Source of the DNA: CAVQBJ01 sp963710725
GTDB taxonomy: Bacteria; Actinomycetota; Thermoleophilia; Solirubrobacterales; Solirubrobacteraceae
Reading direction: 5' to 3'
NCBI GenBank assembly: GCA_963710725.1
Contig: CAVQBJ010000008.1
Coordinates: forward strand, 186,001 to 250,000
Length of the DNA stretch: 64,000 nt
The notes under the pieces were generated by a model. That model had not been told where the DNA came from. It saw nothing but the letters and a program-made list of their open reading frames with translations, and did no database searches. Of this stretch, positions 8,015 to 16,679 are shown piece by piece; the first letter of the stretch is position 1, and each line of letters starts with the position of its first letter. The translations under genes were made by a program, and so were the position numbers.

Positions 8015-9271
8015 ATGTCCGCGCGCGTCGCCTGGGAGCCGCCGAGCGAGCGCGTCGCCGCGCTGATCCGCATCGGCGCCCGCGCGTTCCTGGACGACCC
8101 GCGGGCGCTGTTCGCCGAGGTCGACGCCGCCGTCCTGGCGGCCGCGCCGCCCCGGCTCGCCGCCGACCCGGCGATCACCGCGGCGACGATCGCCACCGAC
8201 CACGCGAACATGCTGCACTGGGCCACCGCGAACCTCGGCCGACCGGGGGCGCCGGTCCCGGCGAACCTCAGCCCCGAGGTCCTCGATCTCGCTCGTGACA
8301 TCGTGCGCCGCGGGCTCGACGAGGCGACGCTCAACACCTATCGCATCGGCCAGAACGCGGCCTGGCGTGCCTGGATGACCCAGGCGTTCACGCTCACCGA
8401 CGACCCGCAGGAGCTGCGCGAGCTGCTCGACGTCACGGCCCGGTCGATCTTCGCGTTCGTGGACGAGACCGTGGCGGGGATCGAGCAGCACATCGGGCGC
8501 GAGCGCGAGCAGCTCGTCCGGGGCACCCGCGCGGAGCGCCTGGAGGTCGTCAACCTCATCCTCGAGGGCGCGCCGATCACGAGTGACCGCGCGAGCGCGC
8601 GCCTGCGCTACGAGCTCGCCCGCCGCCACACCGCGGCGATCGTCTGGAGCGAGGCCGAAGCTCCCGATGCCGGCGGGCTCGAGCAGGCCGCCGACGTCCT
8701 CGCGCGCGCCGCGGGCGCGCGGCACCCGTTCAGCGTGGCGGCCACCACCCGGTCGCTGTGGGTGTGGTATCCGGACGGGGACGCGCGGGGCCTGGACGCC
8801 GTGCACGCGCACCTGGCCGCGGCCGGCGGCTTGCGCATCGCGCTCGGGTCGACGGCGAGCGGGATGGAGGGATTCCGGCGCAGCCACCTCGACGCGCTCG
8901 CCACTCAGCGGCTGATGAACCGCATGTCCGAGGGAGTGCGCATCGCCACCTACGAGGACGTGCACCTGGTCGCATTATCCACCCAGGACGCCGATGAGGC
9001 GGCGGACTTCGTCGCCAGGACGCTCGGCGACCTCGCCATGGCCGACCCCGAGCTGCGCGAGACGCTGCGCGTCTACATCCGTGAGCAGTTCAGCGCGTCC
9101 CGGGCCGCGCGGGCGCTCTACGCGCATCGCAACACGGTGCTCAACCGCCTGGCCCGCGCGCGCGAGCTGCTCCCCGCCCCGCTGGACGGTCGCGGGCTGC
9201 AGGTCGGTCTCGCGCTGGAGATCGCGCACTGGCTCGGAGCGCGGGCAGCGGTTCGGACCGAGCGGCCGTAG
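8015..9271 (+). CDS. PucR/CdaR-family transcriptional regulator
   Basis: Probable activator or repressor of the divergent monooxygenase gene. The 418-residue product has an alpha-helical sensing region (about residues 20-170), a GGDEF-like middle domain (about 190-330) and a C-terminal PucR-type helix-turn-helix (about 345-410). The C-terminus contains the family hallmark ALYAHRNTVLNRLARARELL. An upstream ATG at 7922 is in frame, but the conserved region, the TATCGT hexamer 8 nt before 8015 and the operator overlap all favour 8015. The inducer is unknown. Confidence 0.85.
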   Translation: MSARVAWEPPSERVAALIRIGARAFLDDPRALFAEVDAAVLAAAPPRLAADPAITAATIATDHANMLHWATANLGRPGAPVPANLSPEVLDLARDIVRRGLDEATLNTYRIGQNAAWRAWMTQAFTLTDDPQELRELLDVTARSIFAFVDETVAGIEQHIGREREQLVRGTRAERLEVVNLILEGAPITSDRASARLRYELARRHTAAIVWSEAEAPDAGGLEQAADVLARAAGARHPFSVAATTRSLWVWYPDGDARGLDAVHAHLAAAGGLRIALGSTASGMEGFRRSHLDALATQRLMNRMSEGVRIATYEDVHLVALSTQDADEAADFVARTLGDLAMADPELRETLRVYIREQFSASRAARALYAHRNTVLNRLARARELLPAPLDGRGLQVGLALEIAHWLGARAAVRTERP

Positions 9272-9317
9272 GGCGGGACGTGTCGACCGGCCGGCGGTGG
9301 CCGGGCGCGCTGCGGCC

Positions 9318-9950
9318 TCAGCCCATGGCGAGCAGCGGCTGGGCCAGCGCGGCGATCCGGTCCACCACCTCGGCGACGCCGAGGTCGGTGGTGTCGAGCC
9401 GCACGGCGTCGGGCGCGGGCACGAGCGGACTGTGCGCGCGCCCCTCGTCGCGCTCGTCGCGCCGCGCCTGCTCGGCGAGCACGGACTCGACGTCGCGCCG
9501 GGACTCGGCCGCGCGGCGCTGCGCCCGCTCGCGGGCGCTCGCCGTCAGGAACACCTTCAGCTCGGCGTCGGGCGCCACGACGGTGCCGATGTCGCGGCCC
9601 TCGGCCACCCAGTTGCCGGTGGCCATGAGCGCCCGCTGCTTGGCCACCAGTGCGGCGCGCACCTGCGGATCGGCGGCCACGCGGGACGCCGCCTCGGACA
9701 CCTCGGGCGCCCGGATCGCCTCGGTGACGTCCTCGCCGTCCAGTCGCACGCGCTCGCCGAGCTCGATCGTCGCCTCGCGCGCGATCGCCTCCGCGTCGCG
9801 CGTCGCCCCGGCACCCGCGCGCAGCCCGGCGAGCGCGGTCGCCCGGTACATCGAGCCGCTGTCGAGGTAGGTGAAGCCGAGCGCGGCGGCGACGGCCCGC
9901 GCCACCGTTGACTTCCCGGCGCCGGCTGGGCCGTCGATCGCGATCACCAT
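9318..9950 (-). CDS. cmk: Cytidylate kinase
   Basis: Phosphorylates CMP and dCMP. The 210-residue product has the P-loop GPAGAGKSTVAR at residues 7-18, the nucleotide-site motif YLDSGSMYRA and the LID region with AEGRDIGTVV. The length is slightly short but complete. It is normally the gene after aroA in this cluster; here a plus-strand pentapeptide-repeat gene separates them. TATCGT sits 8 nt before the ATG without a Shine-Dalgarno sequence. Confidence 0.95.
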   Translation of the reverse strand: MVIAIDGPAGAGKSTVARAVAAALGFTYLDSGSMYRATALAGLRAGAGATRDAEAIAREATIELGERVRLDGEDVTEAIRAPEVSEAASRVAADPQVRAALVAKQRALMATGNWVAEGRDIGTVVAPDAELKVFLTASARERAQRRAAESRRDVESVLAEQARRDERDEGRAHSPLVPAPDAVRLDTTDLGVAEVVDRIAALAQPLLAMG

Positions 9951-9958
9951 CGGCGGGG

Positions 9959-9964
9959 ACGATA
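9959..9964 (-). promoter_or_regulatory. Candidate -10 of cmk (TATCGT)
   Basis: TATCGT ends 8 nt before the cmk ATG, the same hexamer and the same distance as at the PucR-type gene. The -35 is not recognisable. Confidence 0.4.
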
Positions 9965-10024
9965 GCGACGCACCAGAGGCCGGCGGGCACGGCGAGGCCC
10001 GCTCCTGGTTGGCTTACACCCGCG

Positions 10025-10684
10025 ATGAGCACCCCCGCCCGCGCCCCCCAGCCGCCAGCCGAGACCCCCGAGCTCGAGCGTCTCGAGCTGACGGCGCTCG
10101 CCCACGACGCCACCTACGCCGAGGTCGAGGTCGTCGACGCCACCCTGAGCGACCAGGATGCGCGAGGCGTCACGCTGCGGGCCACGCGTCTCACCCGGAC
10201 CGACCTCTCGGGCTCGCGCCTCGACCAGCTGCGCCTCGCCGACGCCACCCTGAGCGCGTGCAACCTGGCCAACGTCCGCGCCCGGGGCGCCGAGCTCTCG
10301 CGGGTGGCGATCGACACGAGCCGTCTCACGGGGATCGCGCTGCCGTCAGCGCAGTGGCGCGACGCGACGCTGCGCGACTGCCGCGTCGACCTCGCGTCGT
10401 TCGGCGCCGCGCGGCTGGCCCGGGTGACGTTCGAGAACTGCCTGCTCAGCGGCTCGGACTTCCTCGAGGCCGGCCTCGAGTCGGTGCGCTTCCACGGTTG
10501 CGACCTGAGGGAGGCCGACTTCCGCGGCGCGCGGCTGAAGCGCTGCGAGCTGCGCCGCTGCGACCTCAGCGGCGTGCAGGGCGTCACGAGCCTGCGCGGA
10601 GCGGCGATGGAGTGGCCGGACATCGTCGAGCTGGCCGGCACCTGGGCCGCCGCCCTCGGCATCGAGGTGCTCGACGAGGAGTGA
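10025..10684 (+). CDS. Pentapeptide-repeat protein
   Basis: The 219-residue product is almost entirely built of A(D/N)LxX-type pentapeptides from about residue 35 to 195, for example TDLSGSRLDQLRLADATL and CDLREADFRGARLKRCEL. Such repeats fold into a right-handed quadrilateral beta-helix. Some family members protect DNA gyrase (MfpA, Qnr), but most have no known role and nothing here identifies a target. No signal peptide is visible, so it is probably cytoplasmic. The ATG at 10025 follows a short intergenic stretch. It lies on the opposite strand between cmk and aroA and looks like an insertion into a conserved gene order. Confidence 0.85.
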   Translation: MSTPARAPQPPAETPELERLELTALAHDATYAEVEVVDATLSDQDARGVTLRATRLTRTDLSGSRLDQLRLADATLSACNLANVRARGAELSRVAIDTSRLTGIALPSAQWRDATLRDCRVDLASFGAARLARVTFENCLLSGSDFLEAGLESVRFHGCDLREADFRGARLKRCELRRCDLSGVQGVTSLRGAAMEWPDIVELAGTWAAALGIEVLDEE

Positions 10685-10698
10685 GCGGCCGAGCTGCC

Positions 10699-11991
<1,293 letters not shown>

Positions 11992-11992
11992 G

Positions 11993-13060
11993 TCAGGCCC
12001 TCGCGACCGGGAAGCGCAGGTCGCCGATCAGCCGCTCCGCCCGCTGCGCCTGCTCGTCGCCGCGGACCCACAGCGCGACGATGCCCTGGCTGTTGTCGTC
12101 CGACGGCGAGAGCGCCATGTCGACGATGTTCACGCCGCTGCGCCCGAGCGCGAGCGCGATATCGGCGATCACGCCGGGGCGGTTGGGGACCGACGCCCGC
12201 AGCTCGTGCACGTCGCCGCCGCCCATCCCCGCGCCGAGCAGCACGTCGCGGTCGGCGCGGGCGTCGTCGTTCCACACGGCGATCGCGTCGCGCTCGCCGG
12301 CGGCGATGAGCACTCGCGCCGCGCCGAGCCGCTCGATCGTGTCGTCGAGCGTCTGCACGAGGACGTCGCGGTTGGAGCGGTAGATGTCGGCCCAGATCGC
12401 CGAGTTCGCGCCGGCGACGCGCGTCGCGTCGCGAAAGCTCGGGCCGGTCGCCGGGATCCGCTCGCCGCCGCCGAGGACGCCGACGCCCTGGGCGACGAGC
12501 ACGTTCGCCAGCACGTGCGGCAGGTGGGACACGGTGGCCATGAGGCGGTCGTGCAGCTCGGCGTCGATCGCCACCGGCTGGGCGCCGAGGCGCTTGCACA
12601 GGCGGTGCAGGCGCTCGTAGAGCACGCCCGAGGTCCCGGGCGTCGGGGTCAGGTACCAGACCGCGCCGTCGAACAGGTCCTCGCGGGCGTGCTCGACGCC
12701 GGCCGTCTCGGCGCCGGCAAGCGGGTGGCCGCCGACGAAGCGCTCGTCGGCCGCGCTCGCCGCCAGCGGCCGCTTCGTCGAGCCGACGTCGCTGACCACG
12801 CAGTCCGCGGACGCGGCCGCGAGCGCGGCGGCCACGGCGCCCGGCAGCTCTCCGACCGGCGCGGCCACGAACACGACGTCCGCTCCATCCACGGCGGTCG
12901 CGACGTCGGGGGCCGGCTCGTCGATCACCCCGCCTTCACGGGCGCGGACGAGCACGGCGGCGTCCGGATCGAAACCGCTCACGCGCGCCCCCAGGCGCCC
13001 GCGTGCGGCCAGACCGATCGAGCCCCCGATGAGCCCCACCCCGAGCACCGCAACCTTCAC
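11993..13060 (-). CDS. tyrA: Prephenate dehydrogenase with C-terminal ACT domain
   Basis: Converts prephenate to 4-hydroxyphenylpyruvate with NAD(P), the committed step to tyrosine. The 355-residue product starts with the Rossmann motif GVGLIGGSIG and has the catalytic His motif GGHPLAGAETAG. It ends in an ACT-type domain containing RPGVIADIALALGRSGVNIV, which probably binds tyrosine for feedback control. The open frame extends upstream, but the Rossmann strand begins at the GTG at 13060. The 58-nt gap to aroF holds nested inverted repeats. Confidence 0.94.
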   Translation of the reverse strand: MKVAVLGVGLIGGSIGLAARGRLGARVSGFDPDAAVLVRAREGGVIDEPAPDVATAVDGADVVFVAAPVGELPGAVAAALAAASADCVVSDVGSTKRPLAASAADERFVGGHPLAGAETAGVEHAREDLFDGAVWYLTPTPGTSGVLYERLHRLCKRLGAQPVAIDAELHDRLMATVSHLPHVLANVLVAQGVGVLGGGERIPATGPSFRDATRVAGANSAIWADIYRSNRDVLVQTLDDTIERLGAARVLIAAGERDAIAVWNDDARADRDVLLGAGMGGGDVHELRASVPNRPGVIADIALALGRSGVNIVDMALSPSDDNSQGIVALWVRGDEQAQRAERLIGDLRFPVARA

Positions 13061-13061
13061 T

Positions 13062-13098
13062 GCCGGCACGCTCCCGCGGCGTGCGCGCAGCTGCCGGC
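13062..13098 (-). repeat. Nested inverted repeats between aroF and tyrA
   Basis: GCCGGCA (13062-13068) pairs with TGCCGGC (13092-13098), and GCACG (13066-13070) can alternatively pair with CGTGC (13080-13084). No U-run follows, so a terminator is unlikely. The structure ends close to the tyrA GTG and might modulate its translation. Confidence 0.35.
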
Positions 13099-13118
13099 TC
13101 GCTCGCGGCGGGGACCCG

Positions 13119-14144
13119 TCATGCCGGCGCGAATGCCTTACCCGCGAGCGCCGTGGCGCGCTCGACGGCCGCCGCGAAGCCGGCGAACTCGGCCGCCGGC
13201 AGCGCCTGCGGTCCGTCGCAGACGGCCTCGTCGGGATCGGGATGCACCTCGACGATGATGCCATCGGCCCCGGCGGCCGCGGCCGCGAGCGAGAGCGGCA
13301 ACACGAGGTCGCGGCGGCCCGCGGCGTGACTCGGATCGACGATCACCGGGAGGTGGGTGAGCCCCTTCAGCACGGGCACGGCCATGAGGTCGAGCGTGAA
13401 GCGGTACGCCGTCTCGAAGGTGCGGATGCCGCGCTCGCACAGCATCACGCTCTCGTTGCCCTCCTTGAGGATGTACTCGGCCGCCATCAGCAGCTCTTCG
13501 AGGGTGGCCGAGAGGCCGCGCTTGAGCAGCACCGGTCGCGCGCTGCGCCCCACCTCGGTGAGCAGCGTGTAGTTCTGCATGTTGCGCGCCCCGATCTGGA
13601 CGACGTCGGCGACCTCGAGCACGGCGTCCAGATCGCGCAGGTCCATCAGCTCGGTGACGATCGGGAGGCCGGTCTGGGCCTTGGCCTCGGCGAGCAGCCG
13701 CAGCCCCTCCTGTCCGAGACCCTGGAAGGAGTACGGCGAGGTCCGCGGCTTGTAGGCGCCGCCGCGGAACATCGCCGCGCCGGCCGCGGCCACGACCTCT
13801 GCGGTCTGCAGGGTCTGTTCGCGGGTCTCGACGGTGCACGGCCCCGCGATCAGCGCGAAGTGCTCGCCACCGACCTTGCGTCCGCCGATCTGGAGCACCG
13901 AGCGCTCTCCCCCGCGCAGCTCGGCCGAGGCGAGCTTGTACGGCTTGAGGATCGGCATCACGCGGTCGACGCCGGGCGCCGTGGCGAGGTCCAGGCGGGC
14001 GATGTGCTCACGATCGCCGATCGCACCGATCACCGTCACCTCCTCGCCCTGGATCGGATGGGCGCGGGCGCCCGCCGATTCGATCCGCTCTATGGCCGCG
14101 GCGATCTCGTCCTCGGTCGCCGTCGCTTTCATCACGATCATCAT
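13119..14144 (-). CDS. aroF: DAHP synthase (3-deoxy-7-phosphoheptulonate synthase), type I-beta
   Basis: First step of aromatic amino acid synthesis, condensing phosphoenolpyruvate and erythrose 4-phosphate. The 341-residue product has an N-terminal ferredoxin-like regulatory domain (about residues 1-70, beginning MMIVMKATATEDEI) as in the Thermotoga-type enzyme, where tyrosine or phenylalanine binds. The catalytic barrel has AGPCTVET, KPRTSPYSFQGLG, LLKRGLSAT and DPSHAAG. The start at 14144 has a good site, AAAGGA at 7 nt. The long leader encodes an aromatic-rich peptide, so expression is probably attenuated by charged aromatic tRNA levels as well as allosterically controlled. Confidence 0.95.
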   Translation of the reverse strand: MMIVMKATATEDEIAAAIERIESAGARAHPIQGEEVTVIGAIGDREHIARLDLATAPGVDRVMPILKPYKLASAELRGGERSVLQIGGRKVGGEHFALIAGPCTVETREQTLQTAEVVAAAGAAMFRGGAYKPRTSPYSFQGLGQEGLRLLAEAKAQTGLPIVTELMDLRDLDAVLEVADVVQIGARNMQNYTLLTEVGRSARPVLLKRGLSATLEELLMAAEYILKEGNESVMLCERGIRTFETAYRFTLDLMAVPVLKGLTHLPVIVDPSHAAGRRDLVLPLSLAAAAAGADGIIVEVHPDPDEAVCDGPQALPAAEFAGFAAAVERATALAGKAFAPA

Positions 14145-14291
14145 CGTCGTTCCTTTCGCATGCTCCTGGGAGGGTAGGTCTCCGCCGGGGTGGGCGCGTG
14201 GTGCCCGTGGAGAAGGCGCTCAGCCCACTGGGGGCTCGGAGTGCGGCCGACGGGACTCGCCCGGCGGGGGCGAGCGATGGCCGGAGCGCCT
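14145..14291 (-). promoter_or_regulatory. Possible attenuator in the aroF leader RNA
   Basis: After the leader peptide the minus-strand RNA can form CTCGCCC-CCGCC-GGGCGAG (14256-14274) and AGCCC-CCAGT-GGGCT (14222-14236). A long-range 8-bp helix is also possible between AGGCGCTC (14284-14291), which overlaps the leader stop codon, and GAGCGCCT (14214-14221). A ribosome finishing the leader would cover the first arm of the long helix, while one stalled earlier would leave it free. There is no classical U-tract, so either termination is non-canonical or the switch acts on translation of aroF. Confidence 0.5.
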
Positions 14292-14379
14292 AGCTAAATC
14301 GCCAGGCGTAGCGATACGAACGCCAAGTGCCCTCGGGGAGGGCGGGGTGCGACGACGGATGATCGGACGGCGCTGACAT
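14290..14379 (-). CDS. Aromatic-rich leader peptide of aroF
   Basis: A 29-residue open frame from ATG (14377-14379) to TAG (14290-14292). Its last twelve residues are TWRSYRYAWRFS, giving two Trp, two Tyr and one Phe within ten codons just before the stop. This is the classic arrangement of an attenuation leader peptide, and the gene it precedes makes the common precursor of exactly these three amino acids. It is too short for ordinary gene finders. It lies immediately after a candidate promoter, close enough for near-leaderless initiation, and no Shine-Dalgarno is obvious. Function is inferred from composition and position. Confidence 0.7.
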   Translation of the reverse strand: MSAPSDHPSSHPALPEGTWRSYRYAWRFS

Positions 14380-14393
14380 GGCGTTCGACTCAG

Positions 14394-14422
14394 TTTGTAG
14401 CAGACCGAACCGGCGCGGTCGA
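14394..14422 (-). promoter_or_regulatory. Candidate aroF promoter (TCGACC-17-TACAAA)
   Basis: On the minus strand TCGACC (14417-14422) and TACAAA (14394-14399), preceded by an extended TG, are 17 nt apart. The -35 is identical to that proposed for def. The leader-peptide ATG lies 14 nt after the -10. Confidence 0.5.
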
Positions 14423-14439
14423 GCGGAGCCAACGGTTGT

Positions 14440-15528
14440 TCACAGCAGCTCTCCCAGCGCGGCCACGAAGCGTGCGTTCTCGCGGTCGGTCCCGCAGGTC
14501 ACGCGCAGCGCGCCCTCGCGTCCGAGCGCGGCACCGCTGCGAACGAGCACGCCGCGCTCGGCCAGCCCGTCGAGGACCGCCTGCTCGTCGCGCCCCTCGC
14601 CGAGGTGCACCCAGCAGAAGTTGGCCTGCGATTCGGCGACCTGCAGCCCGAGCGCGGCGAGCGCCTCCCCCATCGCCTCGCGCTCGGCGATCGTCCGCGT
14701 GACGCGGTCGGCGACGACGTCCTGGTGCGCGAGCGCCTCGACCGCGGCCGCCTGCGCCGCGGCGTTGCAGTGGAACGGCTGGCGGATGAGGCTGACGGCG
14801 CGCGGCAGCTCATCCGAGCCGCAGAGGGCGAAGCCCACCCGCAGTCCGCACAGCCCGTACACCTTCGAGAACGTACGCAGCAGCACGAGGTTGGGGTGGC
14901 GGGCGAGGAGCTCGATCGAGGTGTCGGGATCGTCGAGCAGGTTGAACTCGCAGTAGGCCTCGTCGAGGATGATGCACACGTGGCGCGGCACCTCGGCCAC
15001 GAACGCGGCGACGTCGTCGAGCGGCAGCGCCGTGCTCGTCGGGTTGTTCGGGTTGCAGACGATGACGAGCCGCGTCGCGACGGTGACCTCGGCGAGCATC
15101 GCCTGCAGGTCGTGGCGCTCCTCGCCGTCGAGCGGGACGCGGATCTCCCGCGCGCCCGACGCGGCCGCGAGGTGCGGATACTCGGAGAACGAGGGCCAGG
15201 CATACACGAGCTCGGCGCCGGGCTCGAGCAGCGCCTGCCCGGCGGCGAGCAGGACGTCACACGAGCCGTTACCCACCGCGATGCGCTCGGCGGGGACCCC
15301 GTAGCGGTCGGACAGCGCCCGGCACAGTCGCGCGCTCGTCGGGTCGGGATAGCGGTTGAGCTGGGGCAGCACCCGGGTGATCGCCTCGACCACCGCGGGG
15401 ATCGGCGGATACGGAGATTCGTTGCTGGCCAGGCGCACGAGCGGCTCGCGCAGGGCGTAGCCGTTCGCCGCCGGGTAGGTGGGAATACGCGATATCGCGG
15501 CCGAGAACTCGAGCGCCATGCCGCACAT
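14440..15528 (-). CDS. hisC: HisC-family aminotransferase, probably for Tyr/Phe synthesis
   Basis: PLP enzyme of the histidinol-phosphate aminotransferase family, 362 residues. Visible motifs are ASNESPYPP (substrate entry), CNPNNPTST, DEAYCEF and the PLP-lysine motif FSKVYGLCGLRVG. It lies between aroH and aroF with no other his gene nearby, so a likely job is transaminating 4-hydroxyphenylpyruvate and phenylpyruvate, as some HisC homologues do; a dual role with histidine synthesis is possible. The start at 15528 is chosen over the ATG at 15519 because GGAGG lies 7 nt upstream. Confidence 0.85.
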   Translation of the reverse strand: MCGMALEFSAAISRIPTYPAANGYALREPLVRLASNESPYPPIPAVVEAITRVLPQLNRYPDPTSARLCRALSDRYGVPAERIAVGNGSCDVLLAAGQALLEPGAELVYAWPSFSEYPHLAAASGAREIRVPLDGEERHDLQAMLAEVTVATRLVIVCNPNNPTSTALPLDDVAAFVAEVPRHVCIILDEAYCEFNLLDDPDTSIELLARHPNLVLLRTFSKVYGLCGLRVGFALCGSDELPRAVSLIRQPFHCNAAAQAAAVEALAHQDVVADRVTRTIAEREAMGEALAALGLQVAESQANFCWVHLGEGRDEQAVLDGLAERGVLVRSGAALGREGALRVTCGTDRENARFVAALGELL

Positions 15529-15577
15529 TGTGACGCCTCCGCGCGCCACGCCGCGCGGCGGCGCCGCGCCAAGGCCC

Positions 15578-15943
15578 CTACTGCGCGGACTCCAGATCGG
15601 CGCGCAGCGCGACGGCGTCGCGCAGGTACACGTGGCGCGAGACGTGGTCCTCGTCGGCGTAGTAGTGCAGGAGCACCCGGATGACGCGCGGCAGCGAGCC
15701 GGGAACGTCGATCTCGCGCGCACACAGGAGCGGCACCCGGTCGAGGCCGAGGCGCCGTGCCGCCACGGCCGGGAACTCCGCGTCGAGGTCGTTCGTGGCG
15801 GTGAAGATGCAGCTGACGACCCGATCGGCGGTCAGCGAGTTGCGCTCGATGAGCGTCGTCATCAGCTCGGTCGTCGCCTCGAGGATGTCCTCGGCCTCGT
15901 TGCGGGCGGTGGTGACTGCGCCACGCAGGGCGAAGAGCCTCAT
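15578..15943 (-). CDS. aroH: Chorismate mutase, AroH class
   Basis: Rearranges chorismate to prephenate. The 121-residue length and the motifs RGAVTTARNEAEDI near the N-terminus, FTATNDLDAEFPA and PLLCAREIDVPGSL match the trimeric Bacillus-type enzyme, including the active-site Arg and Cys-Ala-Arg-Glu block. Its ATG overlaps the rluB stop as ATGA, so translation is coupled. Its product feeds tyrA in the same cluster. Confidence 0.94.
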   Translation of the reverse strand: MRLFALRGAVTTARNEAEDILEATTELMTTLIERNSLTADRVVSCIFTATNDLDAEFPAVAARRLGLDRVPLLCAREIDVPGSLPRVIRVLLHYYADEDHVSRHVYLRDAVALRADLESAQ

Positions 15944-16656
15944 CGGGGGCGATTCTTCCACACCGACTCGTGCAGCCGAGCGACGTCGGCGGCCGACAGC
16001 CGGCGGTGCGCGCCGAGGGCGAGGTCGCCGAGCTCGAGGGGCCCGTAGCGGATGCGGGTGAGCGAGCGCACCGGATGCCCGATGGCGTCGCACATCCGGC
16101 GGACCTGTCGATTGCGCCCCTCGTGGAGGGTGATCTCGAGCTCGTGCGCGCCGAGGCGGCGCACGCGCGCGGGCGCGGTCACGCCGTCCTCGAGGTGCAC
16201 ACCGTCGCGCAGGCGCTGCAGCACCGGCTCGCGCAGCGCAGGGCCGGCGACACGCGCGCGGTACGTGCGCGGCACCTCGAAGCTCGGGTGGGTGAGCCGG
16301 TGGGCGAGCTCGCCGTCGTTCGTGAGCAGGATGAGCCCGGTCGAGTCCGCGTCGAGGCGTCCCACCGGGTACAGGCGCCGGGCGTCGCGTCCGACCAGCT
16401 CCACGACGGTCGGGCGCCCCTGCGGGTCGCGGGCGGTCGAGACGACGCCGCGCGGCTTGTGCAGCGCATAGACGACGCGCGCCTCGGCGCCGGCGAGCGG
16501 CTCGCCGTCGACGGCGATCCGATGGAGGTCACCGACGTCGCGGGCCGGATCGAGCACGGTCTGTCCGTCGACGGTCACGCGACCGGCCCGGATGATCTCC
16601 TCGGCGCCGCGGCGCGAGGCGACTCCGGCGTGAGCGAGGTACTTGGCCAGGCGCAT
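15940..16656 (-). CDS. rluB: rRNA pseudouridine synthase, RluB/RsuA family
   Basis: Isomerises uridine in rRNA, most likely in the 23S peptidyl transferase region. The 238-residue product has an N-terminal S4 RNA-binding domain (MRLAKYLAHAGVASRRGAEE) and the RsuA-family catalytic motif GRLDADSTGLILLTNDGEL, whose Asp is the nucleophile. The ATG at 16656 follows TATGGT by 9 nt. The scpAB-rluB-aro order common in Gram-positive genomes is recognisable, but four genes are inserted between scpB and rluB here. Confidence 0.93.
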   Translation of the reverse strand: MRLAKYLAHAGVASRRGAEEIIRAGRVTVDGQTVLDPARDVGDLHRIAVDGEPLAGAEARVVYALHKPRGVVSTARDPQGRPTVVELVGRDARRLYPVGRLDADSTGLILLTNDGELAHRLTHPSFEVPRTYRARVAGPALREPVLQRLRDGVHLEDGVTAPARVRRLGAHELEITLHEGRNRQVRRMCDAIGHPVRSLTRIRYGPLELGDLALGAHRRLSAADVARLHESVWKNRPR

Positions 16657-16665
16657 GACGCTGCC

Positions 16666-16671
16666 ACCATA
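16666..16671 (-). promoter_or_regulatory. Candidate -10 of rluB (TATGGT)
   Basis: TATGGT ends 9 nt before the rluB ATG. It overlaps TAGGGT of the opposite strand, which lies 4 nt before the rlmN ATG, so the divergent promoters may compete. Confidence 0.35.
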
Positions 16672-16679
16672 GGGTCCAC

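Noticed and set aside
14220..14432. A 70-codon minus-strand frame in the aroF leader
   Set aside because: It overlaps the aromatic leader peptide in another frame, lacks a ribosome-binding site and has no sensible composition, whereas the 29-codon frame has clustered Trp, Tyr and Phe codons before its stop.
16670..16675. TAGGGT as a firm rlmN promoter
   Set aside because: It is only 4 nt from the ATG, so transcription would start inside the gene. Kept only as part of a low-scored observation.
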